A stretch of 64,000 bases of DNA from Opitutaceae bacterium. Its GTDB lineage: Bacteria; Verrucomicrobiota; Verrucomicrobiia; Opitutales; Opitutaceae. Within the stretch, counting starts at the first letter, position 1. Each line of letters begins with the position of its first letter. The translations under genes were made by a program, and so were the position numbers. Positions 60,217 through 64,000 of this stretch are shown here, piece by piece. A model generated the notes under the pieces. The model made no database searches. It saw only the letters and a program-made list of their open reading frames with translations, and was not told the DNA's origin. The DNA lies in assembly GCA_030693515.1 (NCBI GenBank), contig JAUYAK010000095.1, positions 104,139 to 168,138 on the forward strand, written 5' to 3'.

Positions 60217-60804
60217 TCATGCGCCCAGACCGCAACGGGTCAAAATTTGTTTCGTTTCTTCCAGCGGCAGGCCGACGATGTTCGAAAGCGAACCGCGGTA
60301 ACCCGCCACAATCAGCTCGGGATGCTCCTGGATCGCGTAGCCGCCGGCCTTGTCGAGCGTGTGGACCCGGGCGAGGTAGGCCTCGATGGTGGCTTCGTCG
60401 AGCGGGCGGAAGGTCACCTCGCTCGCCACGCCCTCGTCGAGCCGCAGGTCGTCGCGCACCCGGCGCACGGCGAGGCCGGTGAAGACAGTGTGGGTGCGGC
60501 CGCTGAGCCGGCGCAGCATGGCGCGGGCCTCGGTGCCATCGCGGGGCTTGTTGAGCGCGGTGCCGTCGAGGAAGACCGTGGTGTCGGCGCCGAGCACCAG
60601 CGCATCGGGGTGGCGGGCGGCGACCCAGTTGGCCTTGAGCGCGGCGTTGTGTGCGACCATCACGCGCGGGTCCGTGGCGGAGTCCTCGTGTTCGGTGACC
60701 GCGGCCGTCACGACCTCAAACGGCACGCCGAGCTGCGCGAGGAGCTCGCGGCGGCGCGGCGAGGCAGAGGCGAGGATGAGGCGCGGGGCGACAGGCGGCG
60801 CCAC
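60217..60804 (-). CDS. maf: Maf-family nucleotide pyrophosphatase
   Basis: This 195-residue protein has the Maf signature L-I-L-A-S-A-S-P-R-R-R-E-L-L (about 9-22), the K-A mid motif with L-G-A-D-T-T-V-F (about 71-78) and P-R-D-G-T-E-A at about 87-93. These enzymes hydrolyse m7GTP or dTTP/UTP. Its length matches the family. It lies between the TonB-family gene and the TolC gene on the same strand, spaced 34 bp from the former. Chromosomal housekeeping. Confidence 0.9.
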   Translation of the reverse strand: MAPPVAPRLILASASPRRRELLAQLGVPFEVVTAAVTEHEDSATDPRVMVAHNAALKANWVAARHPDALVLGADTTVFLDGTALNKPRDGTEARAMLRRLSGRTHTVFTGLAVRRVRDDLRLDEGVASEVTFRPLDEATIEAYLARVHTLDKAGGYAIQEHPELIVAGYRGSLSNIVGLPLEETKQILTRCGLGA

Positions 60805-60805
60805 G

Positions 60806-62116
60806 TTACGGAGCCTTTTCCATCAGCACGGAGCGGACCTCGCCCTTGACGCGCGCGAGTTCCACGCGGCTGAGGTTATATTGATAGACGGCATCGACGA
60901 GGTTGTCCGCGGCGACGGCCAGCTGGGTCTGCGCCTCGATCACCTCGCGGTTGTCGGCCACGCCCTCGTTGTAGCGGGCGCGGGCGAGGCGGAGCTGTTC
61001 ATCGGCGAGGCGCGAATTTTTTTCCGCCACCGCGATCTGGGCATGGCGCGACGAGGCATCCTGCCGGGCGAGGCGCAGCTCGGAGGAGATTTGGAGTTCG
61101 AGGGAGTTGAGCCGCGCCTGCTGCACGCGTTGCCGCGAAAGCGCCGTGCGGTGATCCGCGCCCGCCCGGAGGCCGTCGAAAATCGGCACACTCAGCGTCG
61201 CGCCAAAGGTCCAGACCGCGCGCTTGCCGTCGTCGTCGAAGTTGGCCGCCGCGCGGCCATAGTCCCCCGCGATCCCGAGCACGGGCAGGCGCTCAAACGT
61301 GGCCGTGCGCACATCGAGCCGCGCCTGCTCAAGGGCCTTCTGCCCGCGGAGCCAATCGGCGCGTTGCTCAAAGGTGGTGCGCACATCACCGAGGCTCACG
61401 AGGCCGGCATCGACCCGCGCCAGCGGAAAATCCGCCAGCTGCAGCGGCGCCGCGGGGTCGAGGTTCAGCAGGCGCTTGAAGACGAGTTCGCTCTGCATCA
61501 CCGAGGTCACCTGCTGCAGCCGGGCCTGCTCGGCCTGCGCAAGCTGCGACTCGGCGCGCGTGACGTCGATCTGCGTGGCGACGCCCGCGGCGAGCTGGTT
61601 GCGGGCAAGATCGTAGAGGGAGCGGGCGCGGGTGATGTTGGCGTCGAGCACGTCGAGCCGGCGCAGGTTGCGCAGGTGGCCGAAGTAGGCGGAGGCGATC
61701 CCGGCGAGGGCGTTCTGCACGGTCACGCGCACGTCCACGCGCGCGCCCTCGGCTCCCACCCGCGCGGCCTGGCCGGCGGAGAGCTGCTGGGGGTTGAGCA
61801 GTGACAGGGTGCCTGCGAGGCGCCCGTCGAAGCGGTTGGACGGGCGTGTCTCGCTGAGCGCGCCGGTGGTGCTCAGGATGTTCAGGTTGCGGGAGCGGCG
61901 CTGCGAGACGTTGAGGGCGATGTTGGGCAGCACGCCCGCCCGCGCGAGGTTGGCCTGTTCCAGCGCCTGCGCGGCCGCCTCGCGGCTGAGGAGGACGTTG
62001 CTGTTCACCCCTTCGGCGCTCGCCAAGGCTTGTTCGAGCGTGAGCACGATGGGCTGGGCGGCCCAAGCCGGCAGAACCAGCAGGAAATGGAAGAAGACGA
62101 TTCGCGGCAGCCGCAT
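60806..62116 (-). CDS. TolC-family outer-membrane efflux protein
   Basis: This 436-residue protein has a signal peptide (M-R-L-P-R-I-V-F-F-H-F-L-L-V-L-P-A-W-A-A). Two structural repeats of about 200 residues follow, with long coiled helices (E-A-A-A-Q-A-L-E-Q-A-N-L-A-R) and two short strands, as in TolC/OMF proteins. The start at 62,116 is preferred because it begins a standard signal peptide; the frame continues upstream to 62,278 only with Arg-rich sequence. It acts as the outer-membrane exit duct of efflux or type I secretion. It shares a 1-bp gap with maf. Confidence 0.87.
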   Translation of the reverse strand: MRLPRIVFFHFLLVLPAWAAQPIVLTLEQALASAEGVNSNVLLSREAAAQALEQANLARAGVLPNIALNVSQRRSRNLNILSTTGALSETRPSNRFDGRLAGTLSLLNPQQLSAGQAARVGAEGARVDVRVTVQNALAGIASAYFGHLRNLRRLDVLDANITRARSLYDLARNQLAAGVATQIDVTRAESQLAQAEQARLQQVTSVMQSELVFKRLLNLDPAAPLQLADFPLARVDAGLVSLGDVRTTFEQRADWLRGQKALEQARLDVRTATFERLPVLGIAGDYGRAAANFDDDGKRAVWTFGATLSVPIFDGLRAGADHRTALSRQRVQQARLNSLELQISSELRLARQDASSRHAQIAVAEKNSRLADEQLRLARARYNEGVADNREVIEAQTQLAVAADNLVDAVYQYNLSRVELARVKGEVRSVLMEKAP

Positions 62117-62216
62117 GCGGCCCCAAGCAAATCGGGCGCGAGGCCTCCAGCGCAAGCCCGCGTTGTGCGCTGCGGGATTGTCAGTCCGATGAAACGACTC
62201 CACCGTCCGCGCCTCC

Positions 62217-63863
<1,647 letters not shown>

Positions 63864-63921
63864 ATTTTTGAACCACTAATCCGAGCCACCATGGAGGGGA
63901 ATGAGGTGAGATTGCCTCGAT

Positions 63922-64000
63922 TTAGTGGACATAGACATCCGCGTTGACGGGTAGCTGTTTGGTCGCTTCCGAGGACAGGAGCCGAAGAGCTTGCCGCAGG
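63922..64000 (-). CDS. 3' end of a gene running off the right edge (tentative)
   Basis: On the minus strand an open frame enters from the right edge, reads L-R-Q-A-L-R-L-L-S-S-E-A-T-K-Q-L-P, continues with V-N-A-D-V-Y-V-H and stops at TAA (63,922-63,924). Only about 25 residues are visible. The codon choice is plausible for this host but the fragment is too short to identify. Confidence 0.3.
   Translation of the reverse strand, partial: LRQALRLLSSEATKQLPVNADVYVH

Overview
The window is high-GC bacterial DNA. It looks like most of an integrative and conjugative element (ICE, about 1-59,050) joined on its right side to ordinary chromosome (59,058-64,000). The host is probably a verrucomicrobial bacterium of the Opitutaceae type. 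The secreted proteins at 51,088 and 53,089 carry the 'AVGPSL ... NDDW' beta modules and the PKD/InlB-like repeats familiar from that group. This placement is an inference from protein style, since no rRNA or core phylogenetic marker is present.

Element backbone, left to right. Two unidentified proteins come first, the leftmost entering from outside the window. A minus-strand operon (9,252 to 4,939) encodes a VirD4/TraG-type coupling protein. A plus-strand group (9,327-11,650) includes a membrane-anchored Nuc/PLD-like protein that has lost its catalytic residues. A Toprim primase operon (12,076-14,272) follows. The type IV secretion genes are a VirB2-like pilin (minus strand, 20,957-21,343) and VirB3, VirB4, a lipoprotein, two VirB5/TrbJ-like proteins and VirB6/TrbL (21,402-28,900). 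A complete-looking type IV pilus / type II secretion set follows on the same strand (28,931-38,434): GspC-like, GspF, prepilin, secretin, GspE, prepilin, PilMN-like and PilO-like. Further right are an ArdC antirestriction protein, topoisomerase III, several unidentified backbone genes, two large secreted proteins, an excisionase-like HTH protein and a tyrosine recombinase. No relaxase, VirB8/9/10 core or prepilin peptidase is recognisable here. They may lie to the left or be replaced.

Cargo sits in three bays. The first (2.2-4.6 kb) holds a class III cyclase-like protein and a DUF3800 pair. The second (14.3-20.7 kb) holds a RloA/RloB pair and a HORMA/TRIP13 (type III) CBASS locus with a four-TM effector candidate and, unusually, two nucleotidyltransferases that both keep intact catalytic residues. 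The third (39.7-45.4 kb) holds HipB/HipA and a HamA/HamB (Hachiman) pair.

The most striking non-coding signal is a recurring motif, TTGCTAC(T/A)ATCG, which reads as an extended -10 promoter (TGnTAnnAT). About fifteen copies stand immediately before backbone genes, usually with only 6-9 nt between the hexamer and the start codon. Five divergent gene pairs carry back-to-back copies. This implies leaderless or nearly leaderless mRNAs and a shared regulon across the element. The cargo genes lack the motif. To the right of the integrase lie ordinary chromosomal genes: a TonB-family protein, Maf, a TolC-family protein and NAD+ synthetase.
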